Notes: generated from the sequence alone by a model not told the origin. 64,000 nucleotides of DNA from Nymphaea colorata (GCF_008831285.2 NC_045147.1:3558001-3622000); one strand, 5' to 3'; shown: positions 31,473 through 43,801, numbered from the stretch's first letter. Translations and numbers: made by a program.

Positions 31473-34191
31473 CACGATCAATATAAAAAAAGATAATCCC
31501 AATTATGGCCTATTGAAAAACAGACCCGGCCTTCAATTTCTTGCTCCATTGTCCTTCAAGTATGAGCAACCAGCATTTCCTATGCAGTTTTTCTCAATTA
31601 AATCCAAAAGATCTTGTGACAAAAAAAAAATCCTCATTTTATGCACCCAAACTCATTATTATTGCCATTAAAAATAGGTATCAATGATTGGAAAAATCAA
31701 AATTGTCATGTCCATTTGCCATAGTAAAAGAAGTGCTCTCAAGAATTTTGTCAAATGGTTTATGCATAGACATGTTTAACTTGCGCACTTAATTGTTCAG
31801 CCTTCACCAACAATCACGACCTTACACAACAACGCTCAGGTTCACTCAAACCTAAGCTCTAAGACCACTATTTGCAACAAAATGCGAGTCTAAGATGGAG
31901 TCTCATGCAATTCCTCTTTTTTATTTGTGCAAATTGCAGATAGTAAGAAAACAGCAGCCAACTTGGGGGAACACAAAGAATCAATTGGAGAATAGAGTTT
32001 GCGGCACAAATATTTTCAATTGCTTACACAATAGGTAGTACTGTTCTATTTTATGTACACAACAATCATTTAACTTGCGATCAATAACCCCCTTTTGGCA
32101 GCATAAGAGGGTTGACCCCCTTACACTCGAATTGCGGAATGGCTGCGCACCTACCAACTCTTAGGTATAGAGTCAGAAACTTTTCATGGGGCAGGCCAAA
32201 TTAAAGTTTCTAAATTTTGACAATGACAAAAATATTTATTTTTTAAAATTTTATATAAAACAAGTGAATTTTTTTAAAAATTTACATGTAAATTTTTTTT
32301 TTTAATTTTGAGACATTGGCTCTGCCAACACCAAACCCCAAACCATTGCATCAACCCCATCGGAGCTATGACTGCTGTTGTCTCTAGCATCGTGAGATGA
32401 TCACCAGATTCACCACAAGTGCGGATGCACTAGAATGATGTGTTGGATCTTCACTGGGTCTTCAACAAGCTAACCCAATCCATGAATTACATGTTCACCC
32501 TCGGGTCTCATGTTAGCATCAAGAATGAGATTATGTTTTAAAAGGTGATGGAGCGAGGCTAGGTGCTAAGTCCGTCGTGAGGCAAGGTTTAGGCCTCACA
32601 GCATTAATGAAGAGTGATTTTCATGGTCAAAATGGTTTAGGTGTAAAACATTTATCAAAATAAAGAAAAAATTTGAAAAAGGAGAATTAAAAAATTAAAT
32701 ATATCAATAAAGCACAATTTTAAAAGCACAGGTAACTAGTGTTGATCATCTTTCATACACATACACACGTGCAAACCACAATTAATGGTGCAGGATAAAG
32801 GGAGTTCAACTGACAATCACAAAACCTTATTAAAAATAAAACCCTAAGATCGAATGAAATATTTAAAGCTACTTTAAAAAATAAATCTCTAAGTAAGGTG
32901 TTTTAAGAAAGTAAATGACTATTAAAACAGGCTTTACTTTTCTAACAATGTGCTAAACCACGTGAAGAGACTGAAAACGAAAAAAACAAAGGCAAAAAAA
33001 AAAACAAAAGTTTTTTTGAAAAATGCCTTAAAAATAATTTTCTAACTAAGATGCGTTAACTAAACAAATGACCAAAAATCCCTTTGATTTACACTGCAAA
33101 TCGACAAACCCCAAAAAAAAGAAAAGAAAAAAAAGACATTCAGTTTTGGAAAATGCCGTAATAATATTGTGTTTCCATTCAAATCACGTTCTAGAATATT
33201 TTAAACTACATCCAAAACGATTACAAGGAAGCTACATTGAAACAGAAAACAAACACTATGCATTGAAAAGCAGGAGTTGCTGCTGGAAAAGGGAAGAACA
33301 CGACCAGCGTGATAATCTTATTCAAACTCGACCAAATGCATGTGGATCGTTTTTTATCGACTTTTTTTTATGGAAAATCAATATAAGCACGATTCTAAAA
33401 TCGATTCCACACCCAAGCCCTAATTCTTGAACTCTTAAAACTCATTAAGACCGTTTATTTGGTTTGTTTGTGGTGTCCAGCTTTCCTACCATATGTTCTT
33501 AAGAAGGTTTAGTGCAATAGTTTGGAGTGAGGACTGGTAGGTGGCTAATCTCCATTTCAAGTATGAAAAAGCATCAACCTTGCAACCTAAAGTGTAATAG
33601 AGACTGCACTCTAAAACACTGAAAGCGGACCCTTCAAACTAAGGTGACAAGAGGTTGGATGGAAGCTCCGACTCTCTTTGTTGGGACGTGTACAAATTTC
33701 AAATATATGGCTTACCAAAATTTTTGGTCAGCCACGGAGACAAAACGTGAATGTTGGGCCTACCATGTAGAAGAATGTGGAATGCATAATGCTTCCCAAA
33801 CAATGAATTGTTACTGATTTCTTTTCATGTGTACGAAATTTTAGAACATTATTCACAGCGATCCCTTTGTCAATATTTGATGCATACTACTAAATTTAAC
33901 TTTTATTTAATTTCTTCTTTCTTTACGTCAACCACAAACAAACACAAAATTAAGCATACAATGAAGAAGATCACATCATTCACTGAGACACTTTGTCCTA
34001 TATGTGGCATCCGTGAATCTGCAAAAAGATGTAAAGCAGAGAGGAAAAGAAATTTGGTCGGATTCTGTCCAACTTATTGCCAGTGTTCTGATTTTTTTCT
34101 CCTTCTCTCGAAGACGACGATGGCAGACGTTTGGTAGGAAGTGAAGCTTTTGGCCTTGGGTAAGAACAAAGGGAACCTGAAACTCATCAAT
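31473..34191. other. Left (3') flank of CXE unit 2, no gene seen
   Basis: Diverged counterpart of the flank at about 23400-27480 without the hAT insertion. A 120-codon open frame at 33068-33430 is A-rich, has no domain and is not open in the sister flank. A 109-codon frame at 33808-34137 likewise has no support. The CXE 3' UTR should lie within the last few hundred bases before 34192 on the minus strand. Confidence 0.55.
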
Positions 34192-35190
34192 CTATAATGG
34201 ACGACCAGGATGGTATCGACCACCGTTGATGAACGAAGCAAATCGCTTGAGCAGCAACTTCGCCTTCTCATCCTCTGGCCTGAACAGATGAAAGACGTGT
34301 TCTTCCCCTTCCACCTCCTCCACCTCCGCCTCCCCCTTCCAACCGCTAGCAGTCAATGCTTCGTAGAGCCACCGGCCGCGGCCCCGCAGGAAGTCCTTTC
34401 CGGCAATGGCTACCAAGACGCGCCGGCACCCCAGGCCAGAGAGGGACGGCGAGCCAACCGCTAGCGGATTCATAATGGGATCGTCGACTCCAGGGCTGGC
34501 AGGGCACGCCAACTTCCATATCAACTCCACAAGTTCTGCCGACTCCGGCAACTCCTCGTCGAGACGAGTCGACGACCAGAAGTACGGGTGGACCAGAATG
34601 ATCCCCTGGATCTTCACCGGGTCTTCGATAGGCGGACCCGATCCATGAACGGCAGACGCGCCCCCGGCTCCCATGGCTACGTGGTGGACGAGGTTGGCAC
34701 CCGCACTGTCGCCGGCGAGCACGATGCGGCCAAGGTCGACATGATCGGCGATCCATGGCTCGGCGCCTGGTCCAGTCTGGCGTGCCACCCATTGGAAGGC
34801 CACCCAGCAGTCGTGGTGGCAAGCGGGAACGGGATGCTCCGGAGCTAGGCGGTACTCGACAGAGACGGCGACGGCCCCCGACTCAGCGACGAGGGAGTTG
34901 ACATAATTGTGGTAGAAAGGGGAAAAGGCAGACTGGATGAAGAAGCCACCACCATGGAAGTAGATTAAGAGTGGGCGGCGGTGGTGGTTGCCGGAAAGTG
35001 GGGGGAGGTAGAGGCGGGCGGAGAGGCCAGTCCCAGGGTCGATGAGGACATCCTTGGAGGAGACGCCTGTAGGATGATGGTCGGTGGAGGGAGGGACCCT
35101 CTCGTTGCCGTTCAGCCTCTCTACCCGGCCGTCCTTATGGAGCCGAATGAATCCAGGGACTTCGGCTATCAACTCTACGGAGGAATCCAT
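34192..35190 (-). CDS. Carboxylesterase (CXE, class-I alpha/beta hydrolase fold 3), intact
   Basis: 332 residues, the usual length for plant CXE/HSR203J-like esterases. One alpha/beta-hydrolase-3 domain covers most of it. HGGG at 79-82 forms the oxyanion hole, and GDSAG at 160-164 carries nucleophile Ser162. Asp266 (GKDFLRGRG) and His298 (EEHVF) complete the triad. Retention of the His argues for an enzyme rather than a GID1-type gibberellin receptor, where it is replaced. No signal peptide, so probably cytosolic. The substrate cannot be told: relatives hydrolyse small acyl esters, convert tuliposides or dehydrate isoflavanones. The start is the ATG in CAACCATGG, aligned with both pseudogene starts. 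Single exon, normal for many members. It is the only whole CXE in the window, among at least three broken or cut copies on the same strand. Confidence 0.95.
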   Translation of the reverse strand: MDSSVELIAEVPGFIRLHKDGRVERLNGNERVPPSTDHHPTGVSSKDVLIDPGTGLSARLYLPPLSGNHHRRPLLIYFHGGGFFIQSAFSPFYHNYVNSLVAESGAVAVSVEYRLAPEHPVPACHHDCWVAFQWVARQTGPGAEPWIADHVDLGRIVLAGDSAGANLVHHVAMGAGGASAVHGSGPPIEDPVKIQGIILVHPYFWSSTRLDEELPESAELVELIWKLACPASPGVDDPIMNPLAVGSPSLSGLGCRRVLVAIAGKDFLRGRGRWLYEALTASGWKGEAEVEEVEGEEHVFHLFRPEDEKAKLLLKRFASFINGGRYHPGRPL

Positions 35191-35802
35191 GGTTGAGAGA
35201 TGTGAGAGAGAGAATATGTGTGTCTCCTGTGTGCCGGAGCCCTTCTCCTTGTAATCTTATTTGTAAATGGATGTTGTTTTCAGTTTCCTAACACTGCTTT
35301 ATTTTTTTATTTATTATGGTGTCGACATGAGGATTCTTTTATTTCAAATGTCCCACACAGAGGATCTCATGAAGGTTTTTTTTTTTTTTCATAATAAGGT
35401 ATCTGGTCAAGTGAAACGTGAAATTGTCAATTATTAATTTGATTCATGTGAACGCTACTTATCTAGATTACTAACAAATGGTGGATACACGTTAGGTATA
35501 TCGATTCCTAACCAGATCACAACCTTTTATCTCAAAGGCAGGGAAGTAAGCAGTAAATCTCCATACAAAGTAGTTATGATTGGTCGTATGGTTATCCAAC
35601 TGTTCAATTGGAGCTTCGTCATATATATATTTGATATATTATTTGAACTCTAAAGCATGAGCTATTACAGGATGTGATGATGAACGCTATTTAAAATATA
35701 TAATTGGAGGTCGTTTCTATGGATCTAATCTTTGTTCATAGAACACTAGAATAGCCGAGATTCATGCTGTCAAACCACCCTTTATATGCAGACTGTGACT
35801 TG

Positions 35803-35876
<74 letters not shown>

Positions 35877-37095
35877 ATGACATTTGATCGTCAGGCCTTG
35901 CAGCATCCATGTAAGTTTCCATTTTCCTGCTTGAAATCAGGAATCACATGTGTACGGCTAAATTTTTCAGATCAAGTAGTTTGTTTTTAAGCAGCTGGAC
36001 AATTTTTTACAATTATTTTGACTTTTTGTCAAGTTCGGAGGCTGAGACGTTACTTCGAAAGGCCCATGCCTGTTGGGACGATTACGCATTCAATATAATT
36101 CTTTAAATTTCAGTTTACATCATTGTGCACATTGTTTTTCAATTTGTGTCTAGACTCGTGCTTAAATAAAGAAAGGGTATTACCATCTCCTCAATAAATT
36201 TGACTGAATCTAACTTACTGATGAATAGGTCGAAACAAAATTGGGTACATTAATGAAACAAATGTTATGTGAATTTGTCACATTTTTGTGGACATTAACA
36301 ATGTATTACTACCAAACTGTTCCTAAATGATCTTTTGTATATCTCATATTTGATATTGGAGTTTATTTCAGATCATTGGGAATCTTAGATATGGAGAACT
36401 GATGTCAAACATTGTCCAACAACAAATCTAAGGTTTTTGCGATATACAGAGTATTATATCCTCTTTTTTTACTTGTTGCGGTATTTGTTTATACCGTAGG
36501 TCTCATGTAAGAGGCATTTAATGTGGAACTCGGATTTAAAATTTGAGGTTATCAAACACACGGGTCTGTCCAAAATAGAAGAAAGTGTGGGATGAACTTG
36601 AGAAACCAGAAAATAAACGGTTCAACTTACCAACTTTCTCAACATGGTAGATGAATTTCTTGAAGGATTTGAAAATTTGTGAAAGATGCATCTCGAGTAA
36701 ACTAATAGGACGGCAACAATTATTAAAAAACCCCATGAAAGCAAAGTTTCATCATACTCTTAGGAGGTGGGGGACTGAACTGAACCAATCGATGATCATG
36801 GAAGAATAACAAAAATGGTAGCTCAAGTATTTCTAAAGCATCTATGCATATGGATCCTTCTTGGTGTGTAGGAAATACAGGAGAAAAGGGACAGAGCAAA
36901 TTAGTTAGACCTTTTGCAGATTGACAGGAGCGTTCGATCGAGTGTAAGTTGCTTGTAAGAAACGGAAAATGATTTGAGAAGAACAATGAGTAGAAGAGTT
37001 CAGTTGTGTAGTTTCTCAATGACCGCAGACAAAAAGAGAACAGTACATTACATCTTTCAGATTCTTATCAAATCCCATCCTACTTGTATCAGGGA
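35191..37095. other. Upstream flank of the intact CXE, no gene seen
   Basis: Should contain the CXE promoter (minus strand). The only TATA-like stretch near the ATG is CAAATAAGA at about 35257-35266, which is weak. Holds a 70-base TA run (35805-35874) and half of a Tourist-like MITE near 35735-35775. Its last part (36536-37095) resembles 39740-40400 continued by 46640-46755, the two sides of the LTR element. Confidence 0.6.
35805..35874. repeat. (AT)n microsatellite, 70 bp
   Basis: Uninterrupted AT repeat in the upstream flank of the intact CXE, about 615 bases before its ATG. Confidence 0.97.
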
Positions 37096-37401
37096 CTGTC
37101 GATTTCTGAACCTACTACAGTGCCCCAATCACGGATGCCTGTTTTACAAGATTGCAGAAACTGACTTAATTTCCCTTCTTTATTTGTCCTAGAGTGGAAA
37201 TTTTTTTTAGGTAGGAAAAAGCGAGCTAGCATAAAATAGTATGGATCTTTTTTATTGTGAAAGGTTGATGCAGGAGTTTCATTGTATGTGTCATGGTGGT
37301 CCACAAGGATATTTATATTATAAGCTCCAATCAAGACAGCAGAAAAATATCTCAGCATGAAAGAGGTGAAGGACAATTTTATTAGAGAGAACATTGGAGG
37401 T
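37096..37401. other. Spacer, nothing recognised
   Basis: A 101-codon minus-strand frame (37089-37394) crosses it but has no domain and no relative in the other flanks. The left edge (37095) is the point where similarity to the truncated CXE locus at 46755 stops. Confidence 0.4.
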
Positions 37402-38770
37402 TGTTCAAGAATGTGAAATTATTAATTCATAAAATTCTTTAATTCCTTTTCTTGTTTTCTTTGCACATTGTCCTCTTATTGTAACTATAAATAAGTGTTG
37501 AGAAATGAAAGGGTTGTGCGCTCCTACTCTGGTTTCTATTCTTTCTACTCTTCTTGTAGCAGGACTCTATTTTTGTGCATGGTATCAGAGTAATGTCCAT
37601 GACTGACCCTGAGTAATCTTCTCATCCCAATGGTGGAACACTCCATGCAGGATCAGAGTCTCTTGGAGATGTCAACTTGGCGGGTTCTTCCAACCTTTAT
37701 TACTTGCATCATTCTAACAATCCTGAAGCTGCTTTGGTTTCACAACTCTTGAATGGAGTTAACTACCCTACCTGGAGCCATAAAATGACTATTGCATTGT
37801 CTGCCAAAAACAAGCTAGGGTTTGTGGACGGAAGTCTTCACCCACCAAGCATCGCTGCACCAGAGTTTTTGGCTTGGAGGCGCTGCAATCATATGGTATT
37901 GTCTTGGATTCTCAATTCTATTTCTCGTGAGATTTGGGTAGTGTGATTTATGCTACATCTGCCATAGATGTGTGGATTGATCTTAGAGAACAATTTACAC
38001 AAGGGAAAGCACCACGAAAATACCAGTTACTAGTACTAGAGGGTAAATTCTATTGTGTCACACATTGCCTTCAGTTTCCAAGGTTTACTTCTTGTACTTC
38101 AAGAAGAAAAGCAGAGAGAAACACGAGTGATGAGCAATCCAGTTGAGAATGTTGGTTTGCCTGCAAATATTGGTAGGGATCTCAAGTTTGTTAAAGGCCG
38201 AAACAACAAAAAATCTCAATATTATTGCAACTATTGCAAAATTTCTAGACATACCAAAGAGAGATGTTTCAAACTAAATAAATATTCTTCAAATGTTAAA
38301 GATGACAATCAAAGGTATGTCAATTCTGCTTTCTACTTGTCTTTTGATGACCACGATGGTAAAAAACCTCAATCTATAGCTTCAACTTCTACTGCAATAG
38401 ACAAAGATCTCAATAAAGATTATGCACCTTTCTTTACAATAGAAGAATACAATCAGATCAAACTTCTTCTTAAAGATTGCTCATCAGCCCAATGTAGTTT
38501 TGTAAGTATCTCTATTTACTCTTTTGGTACTTGGATTTTGGACAATCGTGCAAATGATCATATGTGTTCGTCATTGAACATTATGATCAATGTGTCACTT
38601 CTTCAGTCCTCATTTCCTATTAGACTACCTGACAATAAACTAGTTTCAGCTACTCATATTGGATAGGTCCAGTTGTCTCGTAACCTTACGTTGCAAACTG
38701 TCTACTATCTTCCCAATTTTAAATTCAATCTTGTTTCCATAAGTAAGATTTTACTTAACCTTTACTTATT
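37402..38770 (+). mobile_element. Truncated Ty1/copia element, 5' LTR to protease
   Basis: A probable 178-bp LTR (37402-37579, TGTTCAAGAA...TTTGTGCA) is followed by the primer-binding site TGGTATCAGAG (37580-37590), complementary to initiator tRNA-Met. A gag frame begins near 37650: LLNGVNYPTWSHKM, then SAKNKLGFVDGS, typical of copia gag. It shifts frame near 37935 and has lost an internal segment near 38050. A zinc knuckle C-x2-C-x4-H-x4-C (YCNYCKISRHTKERCFKL) and a degenerate protease motif WILDNRANDHMCSS follow, in which the catalytic DSG is DNR. Similarity ends near 38770, before integrase. No 3' LTR found. Confidence 0.8.
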
Positions 38771-38775
38771 CTGAT

Positions 38776-40414
38776 GTCGATACCTAAAAACATTGGATTG
38801 AAATATGCTTTTTGACATGTCGCTAGAATTTTATAGGAGGAGAAAACTAAAACTCGTATAGGAATAAGTAAAGTATCATGTTTAGGTTTTTTAAAAAATG
38901 GTAAATTAACAATTGACTTTCAGCTATTTGAACTCTGATTGTAGAAAGACGGAAGATCAATAAGGAAGAGGATATGCTTGAAAATCTTGGAAAGGAGAGG
39001 ATTCTAAAAGTAATTAAACCTTTAAATAAGAAGAGGATATAAAATTTGAAATCTTGTAAAAGCAAGGACCATTCTAAAAATGATTAATACTCTAAGGGTT
39101 ATTGCTGAGAAAAAAAAAAAATCCTTCTATTCACAATGACTCTTTGGTCAACACTCAACGCATACTTCATATCAACCAGAAACAACACATTATATTCAAA
39201 GAAAAAATTTATATCGTTGAAAGTTTGATTTGTAAGTAGCTGCACAAATCGTTCTCAATTATATTGCAGTTCGTCTTTTTTCTAAACTCTATCAAGTCTT
39301 TTGTCAAATAAGGAGGCTGAGACATCACCATTGTAAGGCCCACCATCTTTTTCCAAGTAAGTAGGGGGACCTATTGTCAGAGCCACAGTTCTCACCTAAT
39401 CTCTTGTTTCCTTAGGAGTCGTTTAGCAAATGCAACGCTATATGAGTGTTTCATGAATCCACCCTCAAGATTGGAGTAGATTCCTAAACACCTAGCTTTG
39501 GTGTTCCGTCAATCTATTCTAACTTTTGAGGTAGATTCATGAAATACTAACATAGTGTTTCACCGGCCAAACAATGCCTTAGTGTATATATTTTACTTTC
39601 AATGCTTTGGGGTGCCACTCTGCTGCACCAGTGACCCCTCTTTTCTAACATGATTCAGTATTCAGTATCACACCAACAATTTAAATCTTGCAAATAACAT
39701 TTTTATTTGTCTAAGGTCGTGCTTGAACAAAGGAGACAAATGTGACCATTTCTGCATGAATCTAACTTAAGCATTTTTTTTATCTTTTGAAGATGGATTT
39801 GTCCAAGACAAAGAAAAGCATAGAAAGGGGTTGAGAAAAGGGAAAATTGTGAGTGGTCCAACTTACCCTTTCTTAATGTGAACGATGACTTTGTCAAAGG
39901 ATTTGAAAAATGTGAATGATATTGCATCCCAAGTGAAGCTAATAAGAGGAGACTACGATTTTTAAGAACTCTATGAAATTAAGTAAATTTTCATCCTACT
40001 CTTTTGAGGTGGCTAATCAACAAGTCTCACATTAAACAAGGCTGAAATTCTTCATGGTGAAAACTTGTGAGAGAAACAATCTAGAGGAAGCTATTTTGCC
40101 TTCACCAACTAATAAAGATAAGGGATTGAATTGTTAGATCTGCTCATACTGGCAAAAGGGAAGTGAACACTTTGGATCAAACATTAAAGAATAACCAATA
40201 AGGTAGCCCGAATACTTCTATAGTGTCTCCATTGACCATACAAATACTCCTTGTGTGTGAAAGAAGGAATGCAGCAGAAGAACATTAACTGGGTGATCCT
40301 ATTGGCCTCCTAGCATCCGAACCAAGACTGCACGCTAATTAGATCATTTGCAGAATGGTAGGAGCTAGCATTCGTGTAGGATGGAAGAGATGGTCAAAGG
40401 GTGTGACAAAAGGC
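38776..40414. other. Orphan CXE upstream flank
   Basis: Resembles the upstream flanks of other CXE genes: 38870-39100 with 1975-2150, 39300-39340 with 36025-36070, and 39740-40400 with 36536-36960. No CXE coding sequence remains to its left. Contains a Tourist-like MITE (39415-39578) and ends at the target duplication of the LTR element. Confidence 0.6.
39415..39578. mobile_element. 164-bp Tourist-like MITE
   Basis: Ends GGAGTCGTTTAGC and the inverse of GGCATTGTTTGGCC, with TTA duplications at 39412-39414 and 39579-39581. Exactly the same length as 16126-16289. Confidence 0.8.
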
Positions 40415-40419
40415 GAGAC

Positions 40420-40898
40420 TGTAAGTTCATTTAGTGGGCCGACATATGTCTATGAGGAATTTCAGACATTATGGCTGTCTTAACGTAAATATCCGCTTAA
40501 GTGATTGCATTTTGGGTTATTACGTCATTTTAGATGGTACGGGATAATTTTGAAATGTATAGATACCAGTACGCAATTACGGACTCTTTGATGGGTGGAA
40601 TTTGTAATTGTCCTCATTATAAAATGGTAGTGGTCCATGGGGTCGTGCAATGGTTGCCTGAAACATTGGTTTCTAGGGTTTTCCTCTTCCCCATCTGAGA
40701 GAGACCTCAAGCGCGCCGCAAAGACCGTGGAAGATCCTACCGCGATCTACCGTCCAGTTCTTCAGATGGATTCAGGTACGCTTCCGCTTTAAGTTTAAGG
40801 TTATGTTTATTTCAATGATTTAGCATGAGCATGATCATGTTTTGTTTAGGGCATATACGTTAGGTTTTGTGTATGCATGAAGGGGAGAAATCCCAACA
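40420..40898 (+). repeat. 5' LTR of the copia element
   Basis: 479 bases, TG...CA ends, same length as 45856-46334. Differences from the 3' LTR are all substitutions (about 21), with no indels. Confidence 0.95.
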
Positions 40899-40900
40899 AT

Positions 40901-40912
40901 TGGTATCAGAGC
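40901..40912 (+). other. Primer-binding site of the copia element
   Basis: TGGTATCAGAGC, two bases after the 5' LTR, complementary to the 3' end of initiator tRNA-Met, the usual primer for plant copia elements. Confidence 0.95.
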
Positions 40913-42803
40913 CCATGTCTTCTCATTGGGTTCTTCCTTGTTTTTCGGCTGCAAGTTTTCAAAAAAAAAAAAAAAAAAATTGGACAGGGGCGACGGCCTC
41001 CATCGCAACCAGAGAAAGGGACAAAGGGAGGGGAAACGGCCGGCGAGGTCGCTGTCGCCGGAAGGGGCGGTGTGACCCACCGGCTATTGAGCCTCGGTCG
41101 TGGGCGAGAGAAGCCACCGGGCTTCTGTCGCAGCCACGAAAGAAGAAGAAGACACAAAAGGGGAGGCGACGCCAGAGAGGGGCAACGGCCGGGGCCAGCC
41201 GTTTTGGCGGCACGGCGGGCAGCGACCGCCGGTTCGGGCGACGGCCAGCGCCCACCCACCTCCGTCCCTTCCGATTTCCCTTTTCGGCTTCTGAAAGAAC
41301 TGCAATAGGGGCGGTAGAAAGGCTTTCGCCCACCTCCGTCCACCCGCCTCCGGACATGCCATCGAGCTCTCTGTCGCCGGATGACGTCGTGACACCCACC
41401 GGCGCCCACCCAAGGACCCCGGTGGCCCACTGGAGGCGATTTCACCGTTTGCCGTCAGTTCGGTGACTGATCAGAGGCGAGCGGCGGTTTCGGTTGAGTG
41501 GAGATGACGCTCGGGCGGTCGAGCTGGGTTGGACCGGGTCGGGTCTTGCAGACCCGATACGGATCCATCAAATTAAAAAAAAAAAAAAAATCATTTTGTC
41601 GCCAGCCCGCACCTTTGTGTTAAGATTTCGGACCGGGTCGGGGCCGGCAGGACCCGACCCGTATCCATACGGCCTTGTTTTAAAACTCGAACCGGTTCAT
41701 TCGGTTTCAGACCGGTTCAATCTGATTCAGAACCGATTCGGTCCGATTCAGATCGTTTCGAACCTTTTGGGGACCGATTCAGATCTTTTTTGGACCGGTT
41801 CAGTTGTTTTTGAGACCGGTTCGGACCTTTAAAACCCGATTCGGACCATTTTGGGACCCGTTCATTCAGTTTTAGAACCGATTCAGACCCTTTTCAGAAT
41901 GGTTCAGTTGTTTTCAGACCGGTTCAGTTGATTTTCAGACCGATTCAGGGCATTTCAGACCGGTTTATTCAGTTTTAGAACCGATTTAAGTCATTTTCAA
42001 ACCGGTTCAGTGGGTTTCAGAATCGATACGGTCTATTTTGACCGGTTCGTCCAATTTTTAGACCGGTTCAGCCCTATTTAGGGGCATGTGGGTGCTCTAG
42101 TTGCGGTTTAAGAACAATAAGGGCCACTTTAAGGCCTATTCAGTGGTTCTTGATCCTCTTAAGTACGATTATGGTACCGGTTCATAATATTTTGGACTCT
42201 TTTGGGCCTATTTCATTAAACCATTTGGTTTTGGGTTTAAAGTAGGGAAAGTTTTGTATGTAATTTTAATTCATGTATCATGTTTTGCATGTTTTAAATT
42301 TGTGGGTGTACTTTAGATGAATATTTGGATTATGAATTTGATCTTTGGCCATGTCTGTTGTTTGAAATGCGTAAGTTTATATTTTATGTCGCCAAAGTGA
42401 CCTCTGTTGTACGAATTTGCTTATTTTGAACATTAGATGATAGTATACTTGATCCATGCGGGCAATGATCAACCCAAAGGAGGATTGTTGTTTGGTCAGA
42501 TTTAAGTATACAGGGCAATGAATATGTGGTATTTTTTCAGGTTTCCATGTAAATAGCGAGTCAATCCAAAGATAGGCTCGTTGTTTGACAGGGTTAATTA
42601 TCTATATTCATTGTTGACCAAGAATACCACTTGCAGTTAGTATTTCAATCCAAAGATTGGATACTAACGTTGCACCGGTACCTTGTGATGGGATTTAGGC
42701 CATTGTATTTAAATTCATTTATATTTGTTATTTCATTTTTGTACATGTTTTGATTGTGAGCATGTTTGGTATTTTTGTTCTTTGTACAGTGAGTTCTGCT
42801 TCC
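40913..42803 (+). other. Long leader of the copia element with GC-rich part and ACCGGTTC array
   Basis: Almost 1.9 kb separate the primer site from gag. A 19-base A run (40961-40979) is followed by a GC-rich stretch to about 41560, open in several frames on both strands (compositional), and then a run of A at 41575-41590. From about 41690 to 42090 there are about 20 degenerate copies of RACCGRTTCRG, spaced 15-30 bases. Positions 42440-42700 carry three CAACCCAAAGGAG/CAATCCAAAGAT motifs of the kind seen before gag in copia elements. Confidence 0.75.
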
Positions 42804-43801
42804 ATGATATCTACAAATTTGAGTACTGTTCCTGAGTTAAATGGTTCGAATTTTAAGGACTGGAAAGAAACTGTTATGATTGTTCTAGGTTGTATGGATC
42901 TAGACCTTGCATTTAGGGAGTTGTGCCCATCTCATCCAACAGATCAAAGTTCTCATGAGGATAAACGGTACTTTGAATGATGGGAACGCTCAAACCGCAT
43001 GTGTCTAATGATCATGAAGAGATCAATCCTAGAAAATTTTAGGGGCTCTATTACTGAAAAGGCTAGTGCCAAGGGCTCCTTGAAGAGATTGAAAAACGTT
43101 TTGCTAAAAATGAAAAGGCTGAAACAAGCACTCTTTTGAGTAAACTTGTGACGCTAAAGTATAAAAGTAAGGGGAACATACGGGAGCACATTATGGAAAT
43201 GTCTCATCTTGCTTCAAAATTACAGGCGCTAGGTCTGAGGTTACCCGAAGTCTTTATAGTGCATATGGTTCTTCTTTCTCTTCCACCACAGTTTGGACAG
43301 TTTAAAGTTAGTTATAACTTTCAGAAGGAGAAATGGACTCTTAATGAGCTCATTTCGCACTGTGTGGAAGAAGAGGAGAGATTGAAGCATGATAGGATAA
43401 AAAGTGCTTACTTGGCTACTACGTCTAAAAGTAAGAAAATGAAGACTATTAAGGAAGTTGCAGTTGATCATGCATCCATCAAGAAACAAAAGAAGCATAA
43501 GGAAGGCAAATCAAGCTGCTTCTTTTGCAAGGACGAAGATCATATGAAGAAGGATTGTACTAAGTATCATGCATGGCGTGAAAAGAAAGGTACGATTCTT
43601 ACTTTGGTTTGTTCTGAGGTTAATTTAATTTCAGTACCAAGGCACTTATGGGTATATTCGGTTGCTACTACTCACATAAGTGTTTTCATGCATGGCTGCT
43701 TAAATTGTCGGACGCCAATTGATGCTGAAAGATTCATCTATGAGAGCGATGACATGAAGGCGAAGATTGAAGCCATAGCAGATGTTTTGAGTTATTGTTA
43801 A
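42804..43801 (+). pseudogene. Decayed gag and protease region of the copia element
   Basis: Gag starts at the ATG at 42804 (MISTNLSTVPELNGSNFKDW), typical of copia gag. An in-frame TGA stands at 42978-42980 and a frameshift near 43078. The frame then runs to a zinc knuckle CFFCKDEDHMKKDC (C-x2-C-x4-H-x4-C, about 43520-43560). The following protease motif is degenerate (HLWVYSVATTHIS, with the catalytic Asp-Ser/Thr-Gly lost). It cannot make a working Gag-protease. Confidence 0.85.

Noticed and set aside
33068-33430. 120-codon plus-strand frame in the CXE unit-2 flank
   Set aside because: A-rich low-complexity start, no domain, no open counterpart in the sister flank near 24500-24900.
34346-34822. 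158-codon frame overlapping the intact CXE in another frame, and antisense frames at 34406-35196
   Set aside because: Shadows of a GC-rich coding sequence; the esterase frame has full domain and active-site support.
40867-41466. 199-, 179-, 146- and 143-codon open frames on both strands in the copia leader
   Set aside because: The stretch is GC-rich and open in several frames at once, the peptides are low-complexity Arg/Pro/Gly, and it lies between the primer site and gag of a retrotransposon.
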